Assembly: GCA_029582265.1 (NCBI GenBank)
Contig: CM055830.1
Coordinates: forward strand, 29,119,172-29,183,171
Source of the DNA: Zoroaster sp. YZ-2022
Taxonomy: Eukaryota; Echinodermata; Asteroidea; Forcipulatida; Zoroasteridae
Direction of reading: 5' to 3'
Length of the DNA stretch: 64,000 nt
Shown here: piece by piece, positions 31,912 through 42,156 of the stretch
Numbering within the stretch: position 1 is the stretch's first letter
How the letters are laid out: each line of letters opens with the position of its first letter
Position numbers and translations under genes: made by a program
Notes under the pieces: model-generated
The model's database searches: none
Told to the model about the DNA's origin: nothing
The model's input: only the letters and a program-made list of their open reading frames with translations

Positions 31912-34038
31912 ATGACGAATCATTTATCTCGATGGTCATTGCGAGAATTGAAGTTGTTTGCACACGCAAATAATATTAGACTGTTAATATTAGTTGAGAA
32001 CCGAAAGGATACAATCGATAAACGGTCGTGGTATCTGGCTGTAAAAAAAATACTAAAAAAAATATATAAAGGGTAAGCCATTAACAAAATTAACAAAGAG
32101 TCAACTTGCGGAGGCTGTTATAGAAGCAGAAGGTATTCCGGTAGTAGTAGGGGGAAGACATTTGCGTAAAGATTTGTATACCATCGTCAAACGATGGCGT
32201 CGAGGTGTTTTAGAATTTGATGAACCAGCGATTGATGGTGGAGAATATTTGCGAAAGCGAATAATGACTATACCGATGGGTCATAAAAGAGAAAAAGATT
32301 TATATGTATTTGCCGAGGGTGCTAAAGCACCGATAATCGAAAAGTTGACTTTAGATTTACAAGAATTTGGCGTGTTTAAGTTTATGATATACTTGTGGGT
32401 TAAATTTTATAGAGAAAAAGATAACGGTGGTATTGAGTTTTCGACGATTCCTATTCATTTTTCTGAACAAATAACTTTATTAAATATGGGGTTTTGCTAG
32501 AATTGAAGAAGTTATAGCAACTTGTACAAATAGAGGTTCTGGATGGATTGTAGATCGTTTTGAACAATTAGATCTTACAATTTCAAAATATCAACCTTTG
32601 AGGGGTGGTTCTTATGTCAAGCTACCAGATAATATAAGAAATAAAAAAGCATGCATCAACGTAAAAAACAAAGATGATAATTGTTTGCGATGGGCGCTTC
32701 GTGCGCATCGTTTTCCAACTTTAAAAGATCCTCAAAGAACGTCAAAGTACCCGATCGAAGACGGTTTAAATTTTGATGGTATCGAGGCTCCTACACCAAT
32801 CAGTCAGATTAATCAAGTGGAGAAACAAAATTACTTGGCGATAAACGTTTATGGTTTGGATGAATACAATTCAGTCGTTCCTTTATACATTAATGATGAA
32901 GATTGTGAGAAGGAACGTATAAAATTATTATTGATCCAAAAAGAAGAAGAAGAAGGAACTAAATCTCACTACGTTTATATCAAGGATTTTAATAAATTGC
33001 TTTTTGCTCAAACAAAGCATAAGACTAAATAACACTTTTGCGATCGTTGCTTACAATGTTTTAGTAGAGAAGATGTTCTTTTAGATCATATGAAAGAGTG
33101 TAGAGGTGTAGGTGGTAGAGCGGTAAAATACATGATGCCGATAAAGGGTAAGAACGATACGTTGAAATTTTAAAATTTTCATAAAAAGATGAAAGTTCCT
33201 TTTAGTACATACGCAGACTTTGAAGCAATTTTACCTTTAATGAGTAAAAATTTAGGTGAGAAAACTTATATCAAACAAGAGCACCTTCCATGTGGTTATT
33301 CGTACATTATCGTTCGATGCGACGGTGAAATTTTTCATCTTTTACATACAGGGGTGAAGATGTCGTTAAACATTTTTTAAATAAAATGGCGGATGAAGTA
33401 AAAAAGATTAACGCGATATTTAAAAACCCTCAAAAAATAATAATGACTAAAGAAGATGAAGAAGATTTTAAAAATGCTAAACAGTGCTGGATATGTGAAA
33501 AATCTTATTGGCACGACAACGACAACCCAAAATGTCGTTGTTGGGTTTGTAAAAAGAAATTAAAAATGAAAATTTTAAAAAATCTTACACAAAAGTTAGA
33601 GATCATTGCCACATCACGGGAAAATATAGAGGCGCGGCACATGATAGATGTATTTAAAACTAAAAATAGAACCGTATAAAACATTTATACCTGTTTTTAT
33701 TCATAATTTGCGAGGCTACGACTCTCATCTCATCATGCAAGGAATGAGTGAAACAAAAGGAAAACTAAACGTGTATCGCGAATAATATTGAAAAGTACAT
33801 TTCTTTTTCAAACGACCAACTACGATTTCTCGATAGTTTTCAATTTTTACCTTATTCGCTCGATAAAATCGTTGAATCGAGTAAATATTTTCGTATCACA
33901 AAATTACACGAACCCGTTTTAGAAAAATTTACTCTTTTAAAACAAAAGGGTATTTATCCTTACGAATACATGGATAGTTTTGAACGTTTTGATGAAACTG
34001 AACTTCCTTCAACATTTTTTTTTTATAGTAGTTTAATT
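31912..34038 (+). pseudogene. Protein-primed DNA polymerase B, N-terminal half (Polinton/Maverick type)
   Basis: It starts at ATG 31,912 with a SAP-like helical segment (WSLRELKLFAHANNIRLL). It then shifts frame near 32,070, again near 32,490, meets a stop at about 33,030 and breaks repeatedly to 34,038. Recognisable pieces in order are NKKACINVKNKDDNCLRWAL, a C2H2-like finger (HFCDRCLQCFSREDVLLDHM), PFSTYADFEAIL (exonuclease Asp/Glu motif), CWICEKSYW, RDHCHITGKYRGAAHD, FIHNLRGYDSHLIMQG (second exonuclease motif) and YPYEYMDSFERFDETELP. This is the 3'-5' exonuclease side of the self-replicating-element/virus polymerase. The polymerase palm is absent, and no other Polinton genes (integrase, ATPase, capsid) or terminal repeats were found. 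It is an old truncated insertion. Confidence 0.85.
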
Positions 34039-34167
34039 TAAGCGCATGATAGACTGTTATGCCGTGTCATTATATGTTGCCATAGTAATCGACGCTCTCT
34101 CTTCGCAAATGCTTTCATTAATTGTTCATGCGATATAGACTCCTGCATGATGACACTGATAACAATA

Positions 34168-35160
34168 AGGCGAAGTAAAAAAAAAACATGTTTAGCGTCC
34201 CCGCCCGCTTCCTTTTTGGGCGCCGCATGGATTTTTTTCTAATTTTTACCAATTCAAAATGAGATTAAAAAACGTAAAATGTCAACCGATCCATCGGAAA
34301 ATAAAATACATGCAAGTCAGAACTTCTAATTTATAGATTCTGTCGGTCCAGTCGACCGTGCAATTGTGCAATCCTTAGTCCAAGTACGTACATTTTTGCA
34401 TGGCCCCGTTCGTGTGTTTCGGGTTTATTTCCCGCCGTGACGTGAGTGGCCAAGCCATCCTTGTGTACTACCATGGAGCTATGCATATGGTATACTGCTA
34501 ACGTTAGTCTGGTTTTCCGGACCGGATACGTACATTTTATCATCGTTGCCAAGTCAGGGAACAGACGGTATGAGCTCATGCAAGAGTGCGCACGCGAACG
34601 TTCCATTAGACTCGGGGACAAGTCGTTAGACAGTCGTGTTTTGTCTGTAGGCGCCGCTGTATATACCAGCGCGGAACGCTGTTGAAGCTATCGGCAACTA
34701 AACTCGGCTAATTATCGACTTGATTTCAAGTTTAACGTTCCATGAATGACGTGTTTCTCACAACCACATGTATGTAGACAACTAGCTGCATGATCGGCTG
34801 CCGATGTGCACTTGTCAAATGTTTGGAATTTTTAAAGAAATCTCTGCAGAACACGGGATGGAACCTCAAGTTCAATGCATTTTTATTTTCCAACTTTAAA
34901 TTTATTTTTGTGAAAGTGAGCTACAGGGTTTTTAACACTGAACAAACTATTTAATAAAACCACTGTAAACATGTTCAATGTCTTGTCCAACATGTTTCTT
35001 TCATTATTGTGTGTTTGAACAGTGGAAAAACCAATGGTTGTTCGAAATTTAAAAAAGAATGGCGGCCATCTTGAAAATAACAAATAACAAATAAAAAGCC
35101 CCTCCCGCTTCCTTTTTTTCAGAAACCCGGACGCTAAACATGTTTTTTTTTACTCGGCCT
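34168..35160. mobile_element. Non-autonomous TIR element, about 1 kb
   Basis: The inverted ends share an A-run followed by ACATGTTTAGCGTCC (left 34,171-34,200, right 35,129-35,157), preceded outside by AAGGCGAAG and, inverted, AGGCCGAG. A CCCGCTTCCTTTTT word sits inside both ends in the same direction. No transposase ORF is present. ORFs of 79 and 96 codons at 34,331-34,685 overlap antisense and are unremarkable. No clear TSD was found. Confidence 0.75.
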
Positions 35161-36940
35161 AAACTTAACATAATGGAAATAACCATGATGATGTGCAAGT
35201 ACAAGTACAGGAATATGATTGTTTACCTATCGTCTGAGAAATAATTGGTATGGCAGAAAATGCATTGATGTTATTTGTTTTCAAAGTGTTTAGGCAATTT
35301 AAATAATTTACAGTAGGTTACAACAACATCGACATTTTAGTCTTCTCTTATAGTTTTTGTTCAACTCTTTCTTACTTTAATATGTTTAATGTTTTCAAAG
35401 CTGCTTCCCACACGAATATGTCTACACTCCACATATACGGAGAGGGTACAACATTGGTACATTGTATTTTGTAACGTACGATCATTTAAATCATATAGTT
35501 TTCATTAAATATATAATAAAACTAACCTTTTTTGTTTAAAGGTAAACCTACCAAAAATTACCGATTGGTCAAAAATATAATAAAACTACCCCGTGAAAGT
35601 TTCATCACAACAGATGCTCACGTTTTTGAGAAAACGACGAAAAACTGAAACATGTTTTTATGTATGCAAATTTTACAAAATAATTCAAATTTTCTCCAAG
35701 ATGGAAGCACTTCAGGATGAATAATTTATCAGGATGATCGATAGCTGCGTGTACCAGAGATACACCAAGTATGGTAAATTTGCCAGACTTGCTGAAACAG
35801 TAATTAGTATTCGTTTTCGAATGATTTGAAATGCTAAGCCTCGTCCAATAAAACATAGTTACGAATTTTTGACAATAGCTACCAGACGTAGCCTCAAAAG
35901 TTCCCATTTCACGCAGTACAATAATTATATAGGCTATGCTTAACAGCCAACATAAAACAACCGTTGTAAATGTCAATACAATGCACCAACGAATTCAGAA
36001 TCAGCGCTGTCGTGACCTAGACTTTAATTTTCAAAGCAATGCCAAAGTTTCACAAGATTTTCTTCTCTAATGTTGGGTTTGTGTTTATGGAACATGAACA
36101 AATAATTTAAAAGATCGCTGTGTTCATCACATTATAGTGACATCGAAACTTGTATGTGTATTACTTAGTCTGTGGGCTTATCATCCCAAACTTCGGTCGG
36201 CAGCAAAGAACGTCAATGTCGCTTTTTGGGGACCTTTTTTGACTTAGTGTTGAACCGAGTTTGCGTCACTAAATGATCGATATCTTCACAACGGTCGCAG
36301 TTTAGTGGATGAAAATTACACATTATATAGCTCATTAGTTATTCCTCACCTCAGTAAAGTATCAATTTTCTATCTGAAGTGATGTGGATTAAACAGTTAT
36401 TTTTTTAATTTGCAGCTATCCAGAACCGGGAAAATCCGAAACAGGGAAAACGACTGTTAGTAAATACAGTAGAGTAGTACGCCAGTCTCCTACGACTTTG
36501 ACAAAGTCACAAAGTATTACGTGAATTCCAGAGCCTAAATTGCACAGAGATTGTAGAATGAATATAACATGATTTTGAACATTCAGTTTGCCTTCCCTTG
36601 CCATTCAGTTAATAATGGGTCGTTGTTTTAAAACCCTCCATGGAGCTCCCTATGTTTATACACAGCGCACTGCTGGTTTGTTGTTATTTTTGTACCCACT
36701 ATACATCACATGACCACTTCTAGCTCGGAGTCGCCGATCAGTTGCAATAGAAGTTAGAACCGGATTGTCTCCTGTCTTGTTTTTGGATAAGACATAATTG
36801 ATGTTTTCCAAAAGGTTCGTTCGTTTGTTGTGTTTATGTGATTTGTTCCACTAATAAAGAGAGCAGAACATTAAGTGTTTCATCTAGTTCTTCAAAAAAG
36901 CCAGATGTGACTGGCTCTGGCAAAACTCTAAACTTGGACC
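35161..36940. other. No gene recognised
   Basis: A 123-codon minus-strand ORF (35,605-35,976) is the only long frame. It has a hydrophobic start, no family resemblance and no splice context, so it is treated as chance. TTAGTCTGTGGGCT at 36,165 recurs at 29,757 in otherwise unrelated sequence. Confidence 0.35.
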
Positions 36941-38086
36941 CAATTTTCAAAAGTGACCTCCCGAATTTATTGTGAAAATTAACAATGTTCCCAACGACAT
37001 TTCAGGATTTTTCTTTTTCCATCAAAATCTAGAGAAAATGCTCTATATGTTGACATGAAAATCTCAAACTGGTTCCTGGGAGTGAGTTTCTCAGTTGATC
37101 CTTTTGGATCTCTATTTGTGATATTTACTCGGATTAATTTCTCCCGAATGTTTTGAGCCTTTCTGAATGCAACAAAGGGTTGTTTTGGAAATATTTCTGA
37201 GAGTTTGTTGGTTTTGTTGTATCAGAGGCTAATGTTTGTTTACTGCTTGTTTCACATGTTTTGTGGTATTATACGAACGGATTATAAGTCGTTGTTTTGT
37301 TTATCTTTTGGTAATTTGTGAATCAGTTTGGCTGGTTGACCAGTGATACTTCGAGTTGCGCTGTTTCGCTCGGTTTGAGTATAGCCTCTGGCTAATAATT
37401 TTTGGTGAGAAATGTTTACTTTTTCTGTGAAATCTTCCTCATTGTTGGTGTTTCTGGCATATCGCAGAGTTTCTCAGTAGATAAATGCTTTGAACACATG
37501 GGGTGAGTGTGATGGGGTTCTGTGTAGAAACTGGTTTCTGTAGGTTTGGTGTACACTTTTGTAGTATGCCACTATGGATATGAACAGCCTATTGTAGGAT
37601 TTTATTTTCGAGATCATATAATGTTATGTTACAAATTTCCGGACTGGCTGTTAAGCCAATTCCACAACCGATTTTCTGGAGGTAGATTTTATTTCCAAAT
37701 TGGAAACAATTTCTGTTGAGTGTTAGTTCCAGAAATTTTCGGATGTATTTGTTGATGAACTAGTGATAGTTGGTTTGGTGGATGGCATTGCCTCGGTTTT
37801 GCGGATATTTATGTACATTTTAACAACATCAATACTTGTGATAAGCACATTTGGTGGAAATCTTATTCCTTCGAGTTTCCGCTGTATGTCTGCTGTGTCG
37901 CGTACATATCTAGGTTGGGCGGTTACTATATATAGGGTGTATGAAAATGATCTACAAATTCTGAGATTTTGGCAGATGGACTCGAACATCCACTTATAAT
38001 TGGTCTTCCAACAAAGGGTGTGCCTGTTGGCGGAGTTTTGTGAATTTTCGGTAGAAAATACATTGTTGGAATGTGACATGCACTGT

Positions 38087-38312
38087 AAACAAAAAAGTGA
38101 AATTACAAGATTTGTTTCCTTTAAAATTACAGCTTGACACCGTATTTCTGGTTTGACGAAGTTTTGTATGTAAATAAACTCCGTACTTTGATAAACAATA
38201 CGCCGTTTATTTACGTATTTTTTAGTTTTAATATTTAACTGTAAATTTATATTGTCAAGCTGTAATTTTCCATCAAAAAATCTTGTAATTTTACAGGATG
38301 TTTTTACGGTGT
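38087..38312. mobile_element. TIR MITE inside Penelope-like relic
   Basis: The ends GTGAAATTACAAGATT and (inverse) GTAAAATTACAAGATT, extending to AAATTACAGCTTGACA on both sides, enclose A+T-rich DNA. The PLE frames resume on either side, so it is an insertion. The exact edges are uncertain by about 10 bp. Confidence 0.7.
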
Positions 38313-38417
38313 GCCTGTGAGCTCGGATTGAGATATGCCAGTGTGTTTGTCGAGAGTGTGTTGTTTCGCATTTCGGTTAGGACATTATGAACTAAAAGGA
38401 TGGTTTCTTGTGTAATA

Positions 38418-38616
38418 CAGCGGCGTAGCCACGGGGGGGCCTGCGGGGGCACGTGCCCCCCCCCAGGTGCCACCCCACGAAAAATCCTCATAGTGCCCCA
38501 AAAAACAGAAAAGATAAAGAAAAGGGAAAAAACCCATACCCCCTGGGCCCCCCCCACTGAAAAGCAATTCCCCCCCCTTGTGCCCCCCCACTGAAAAAGT
38601 CCTGGCTACGCCGCTG
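38418..38616. mobile_element. MITE with CAGCGGCGTAGCCA ends
   Basis: Perfect 14-bp inverted ends (CAGCGGCGTAGCCA/TGGCTACGCCGCTG) enclose G- and C-runs. Such ends and G/C runs are common in hAT-like non-autonomous elements of many animals. No 8-bp TSD is evident, so superfamily assignment is tentative. The copy interrupts the PLE relic. Confidence 0.8.
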
Positions 38617-38879
38617 TCTTGATCGAACTCGGTGTTAGTGCTCTGAGATTCCTGGTTTGATCACGATTTCAGGGTTGTTCCTCAGATATTTGAGGGCTGA
38701 TAGTTCAGGGTTTCTCATGTTCTTTTTCTGAGTTCTCAGACACATGTGAGCAATTTCATATTTTGTGGCTTCCAAATAGTTTTCAAGTGTTGACTCTGAG
38801 TAGTTTTTGGATGCCAAGTGGATGGCGGTTTCAACGGATGGGTTTTGGAAGGTTTGTTATGTATATTAGGAATTCAATT

Positions 38880-38992
38880 CAATTAGTTCTTTTCAGAACT
38901 AATTACTACTCAATTGAGATTCCACATGGTGTCACCGCAATTAGTCTTACTTATCATCCTCACCATGCAAAGCTACAAGTTTTACTTAGCAG
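38880..38992 (+). mobile_element. Palindromic short element, copy 3 (partial)
   Basis: It contains TTAGTTCTTTTCAGAACTAA, then CACATGGTGTCACCGCAATT, AGTCTTACTTATCATCC and CACCATGCAAAGCTACAAGT, matching one arm plus tail of the family. It lies at the upstream edge of the PLE relic. Confidence 0.7.
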
Positions 38993-39091
38993 AAGTTGGA
39001 ACAAAGTTTAAACCTTTACCCAGATCATTTTATCAATTTGAGATAGTTTTGCTTTGGAAAGGTTTGTGATGAATTGTTCACTTTGTTCTAA

Positions 39092-39197
39092 GTGTAGTCA
39101 GTAGACTATTTGTTCTACTAGTGTAATCAGTAGACTATTTGTTCTACTAGTGTAGTCAGTAGACTATTTGTTCTACTAGTGTAGTCAGTAGACTATT
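39092..39197 (+). repeat. Tandem repeat, 29-bp unit
   Basis: There are nearly four copies of TGTAGTCAGTAGACTATTTG plus TTCTACTAG, almost identical (one A/G difference). Confidence 0.9.
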
Positions 39198-39759
39198 GTT
39201 GTATTGTTTTGGTTTTAGTCGAGCGTTCAAGTGAAAATTGTTTCATTTTCTGTTTTGATTGTGAACGTTTTGCTCTTTCGTAAATGTTCGTTTTGCCACA
39301 GTCGGTAGATAATTTAGTTATATATAGCATATACTTGTGTTATATTATTTATATTTATATTTGTGTTATATTATTATTATATTATTATTAAGATAGTTGG
39401 GTTGACAACTTGGCACTTGTGTAAGTGGTCAGGGTTTTTGTTCCTTTTTATATATGTATTTATAAAAAAGATTAATCTGGATACAGCATTAATCGGATTT
39501 ATGGAGCGCGAGTCGTTCACTTACCCAGGCAAATTCCGTCCAAAAAATCCCTCGCTTTTCAGATGGCATTTTTGCAGCTACAATTATTTAAGGATGAACT
39601 ACGTGATTACATAATAAGCTTTTGTGAAACACGCACTAGGCAAAATGTGCCTTTGTCATGGGTTTTGCAGTCCACTGAGTCTAACAATGCTCGCGTTAAG
39701 GCTTAAAAGGGTCAGTGAAACATTTGCTTCACTTTAGTCCTGACTGCTCTAGTAGACAG

Positions 39760-40165
39760 ACGAAAATTTTCCTCCTCCCTCCCCACCTACCGAAAAATGT
39801 TGTCACAAAGGTAATAATTTATTTTGTATAACTGTGGAATTAGATAAGAAAATTTTCCTCCTCCCCCACCTACCGATCGATTGTGTCACGAAGCTAATTT
39901 ATTTTGTATAACTGAGGAGGAAATTTTCCTCTTCTTCCTTCCACACCGCCGACCGAACGATTTTGTCACAAAGCTAATAATTTATTCTCTATAACTGTGG
40001 AATTAGATCAGAAAATGTTCTGCTCCCCTTTTATGTCGCAAAGCTAATTATTTATTTTTGTATAACTGTGGAATTGGATATGAACATTTTCCTCCTCCCT
40101 CCCCGCCTACCTACCGATTTTGTCACGAAGCTAATAATTTATTTTGTAAAACTGTGGAATTGGAT
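39760..40165 (+). repeat. Tandem repeat, about 75-90-bp unit
   Basis: Five diverged units each hold AAATTTTCCTCCTCCC, a TTGTCACRAAGCTAAT word and TTTTGTATAACTGTGGAATT, starting near 39,763, 39,850, 39,915, 40,010 and 40,085. Length variation between units is conspicuous. Confidence 0.8.
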
Positions 40166-40584
40166 ATTTTTTAGTTTCATTGGTTTGGTGTGCTCTATTA
40201 TTACGAGGGAAGCCAAATATCTTACCGAAATGCTTTACTGAAGCTCTTAAAAAGGCGGTGGAAAAAATGGGTCAATAGTACCTGCTTCCATAGTTATACC
40301 TTGTCTTCTTAGTAGCTGATTACACGATTCTATTAGGTTTAGGTATATTCTCAAAACATTTAGAAAGAAAATTAGCAAAGAAAATTTTAAAAAAGCAAAG
40401 AAAATTAGAAACTTTTGGTGAGCAATTGAATAAACTTGCTCAATCGCGAGTAAAGTAAGCTCGTTGTATTTCTAAATTACTAAATTAATTTCATGGGCAA
40501 TTTATGAGTTATTACTTATCCTAACAATATGTGAAATGTTAAAATGAAAGTTACAAGTTAATTATTATTACCATATAGAAACTG

Positions 40585-40649
40585 AATCAGTTGGTCAGCG
40601 CACATAGTGCAGGTGTGATGAGTGTAGATTACTTGCTGACCAACTGATT
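40585..40649. repeat. Perfect 15-bp inverted repeat
   Basis: AATCAGTTGGTCAGC and GCTGACCAACTGATT are separated by 35 bp. It may be a short MITE or a structured transcript. No flanking TSD is obvious. Confidence 0.75.
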
Positions 40650-41917
40650 TCAAACACAATGGGATTTTAATGTTTCTTCGTTAAATCAACTATGCGAAAA
40701 TTAAATCAGTGGACTCGCAAACCCAAAACGTTGAAGGACAAAAACAACAGTGTCTTATTTCAGTCTGAGACTCGTAAATCCATAAATGTATATATTTCAT
40801 AACAAAACAAAATGCTTAAAGGTACAGTCTTAACTTGGTTATTTGGTTAATCCTTGTTACAAATATAAAAATCCACCATATGCTAATCAGTCAATGGTTG
40901 TTAATGTAATATTCATTTACAATTATTTTAACTTGTGATCAGTGCTCAATAGCCTCTGTTGACTGAAACGATACACAGAAGTATCTTTAATATGCCTTAA
41001 ATGGTGACAAATTTGAATTTTCAAATGCCTGCAACACCTTTAATATCATATGAAAGAATTTTATTGTGTTACCAGAGTTAATAAATGTAGAAAAATGAAG
41101 ATCCATATCAGTGTTGTAATATTTTGGCCTTTTTTTCATGCATACAGTATGCACATAACAAAGTGCTAAAAATGGCGGCCATTTTAAAATTCAATATGGC
41201 CGCCATAGGGGGAATAGGACAAAATGGCATCAAGCAGTTTTGCATTTGTTGACATATTTATAGGAGATCCTGAGAGTTTCAAAGATTGTACCCGAAAATG
41301 CATATGGACTCCACAAGCTCACAGACTATACTGCTTTTATAGTCCATGAGCAACCATTTCAAAATTCACCCTTTTCCCCGTACAATCTGGTATGACCAAT
41401 TTTTGTCAATACATGGTTTGTTTGAATGTGTCTGTCTTTATCAGAATAATATGATAGACTGGTATGGGTCGCTTTATGCTATTTAAAACTGAGACATTTT
41501 AATGACGTTACTTATGGGGATAAAATCAGTGGTATTCAACACATGGTTAAAACGTGAAATATAACCCAAAATATTGAACATAAATGATGAATTCTGAATT
41601 CCGAACTAAAGGAAATATTCATCCCTTGTCCTAGGGAAGGATCCAGGACGAAGCAGGCTGTACTTACATGCTTATTCATGCTGATTGTCCTGGTGTAATT
41701 TATTATTTATTTATTTTTTGTTTATTTATTTTATTATTATTAATTTAGGTATTTCAATAATGCGTATATGAAATAAATTTGGCTGAAATTTAAAAAATCA
41801 CAAAGAAAATTTAGGAGTAAAAAAAGACGGTTCTAAATATTTTTGCAAACGCTACACTATCATCATTTAACCATTTACAATTAAGGTGTGTTTGTGTATC
41901 ACAGGCATTTGTAAAAC
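40650..41917. other. No gene recognised
   Basis: Non-coding. It contains GGCGGCCAT/ATGGCCGCC words at about 41,170-41,210 like those in the TTAA MITE family, but no termini were identified. Confidence 0.35.
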
Positions 41918-41930
41918 AAAATACATGATG

Positions 41931-42143
41931 AACTGAAAGGTTTGCGGTGACACCATGTGATGAGTAAATCTCTCTTTTGAGTATGTGTGCTTCCGAATGA
42001 ACCGGTTGACTCAACGTTTCAGACAGTGTACTCTGTCCGTCGTCAGGAGAATGCTGGCATTATCCTGACGACTCATCACATGGTGTCACCGCAAACCTTT
42101 CAGTTAATTGTTCTTCCACCATGCAAACCTTCAAGTCTTACTT
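41931..42143 (+). mobile_element. Palindromic short element, copy 4 (complete, 13-bp TSD)
   Basis: Perfect 34-bp inverted arms (41,932-41,965 and 42,071-42,104) include GCGGTGACACCATGTGATGA. A tail TTCTTCCACCATGCAAACCT follows the right arm. AAAATACATGATG flanks both sides exactly (41,918-41,930 and 42,144-42,156). Between the arms is a smaller hairpin (CGTCAGGAGAATGCTGGCAT facing ATCCTGACG). There is no ORF. Confidence 0.85.
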
Positions 42144-42156
42144 AAAATACATGATG

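Larger units (their letters stand above)
36950..38860 (-). pseudogene. Penelope-like retroelement reverse transcriptase relic
   Basis: Fragments on the minus strand follow the Penelope-like order. About 38,820-38,640 gives ALKYLRNNPEIVIKP, and 38,400-38,300 has MRNNTLSTNTLAYLNP. About 38,060-37,900 gives YFLPKIHKTP, GRPIISGCSSPSAKISEFV. About 37,900-37,760 has RYVRDTADIQRKLEG and LITSIDVVKMYINI (first catalytic Asp). About 37,740-37,620 has FLELTLNRNCFQF and a degraded AMG-type motif (GCGIGLTASPE). Then FLHRTPSHSPHVFKAF and, near 37,180, PFVAFRKAQNIREKL. The second catalytic Asp pair is not visible, and the GIY-YIG endonuclease was not found. Two MITEs have inserted in it (38,087 and 38,418), and a palindromic element lies at its upstream edge (38,880). 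Confidence 0.8.

Noticed and set aside
35605..35976. 123-codon minus-strand ORF
   Set aside because: It has a hydrophobic start but no recognisable domain, paralogue or splice signals. It could be revisited with RNA data.
38418..38616. ORFs of 64-88 codons across the MITE
   Set aside because: Gly/Pro-rich reading of G/C runs inside a non-coding MITE.
41931..42143. Hammerhead ribozyme in the palindromic element
   Set aside because: I looked for CTGATGA and GAAA cores in the expected arrangement and did not find them.
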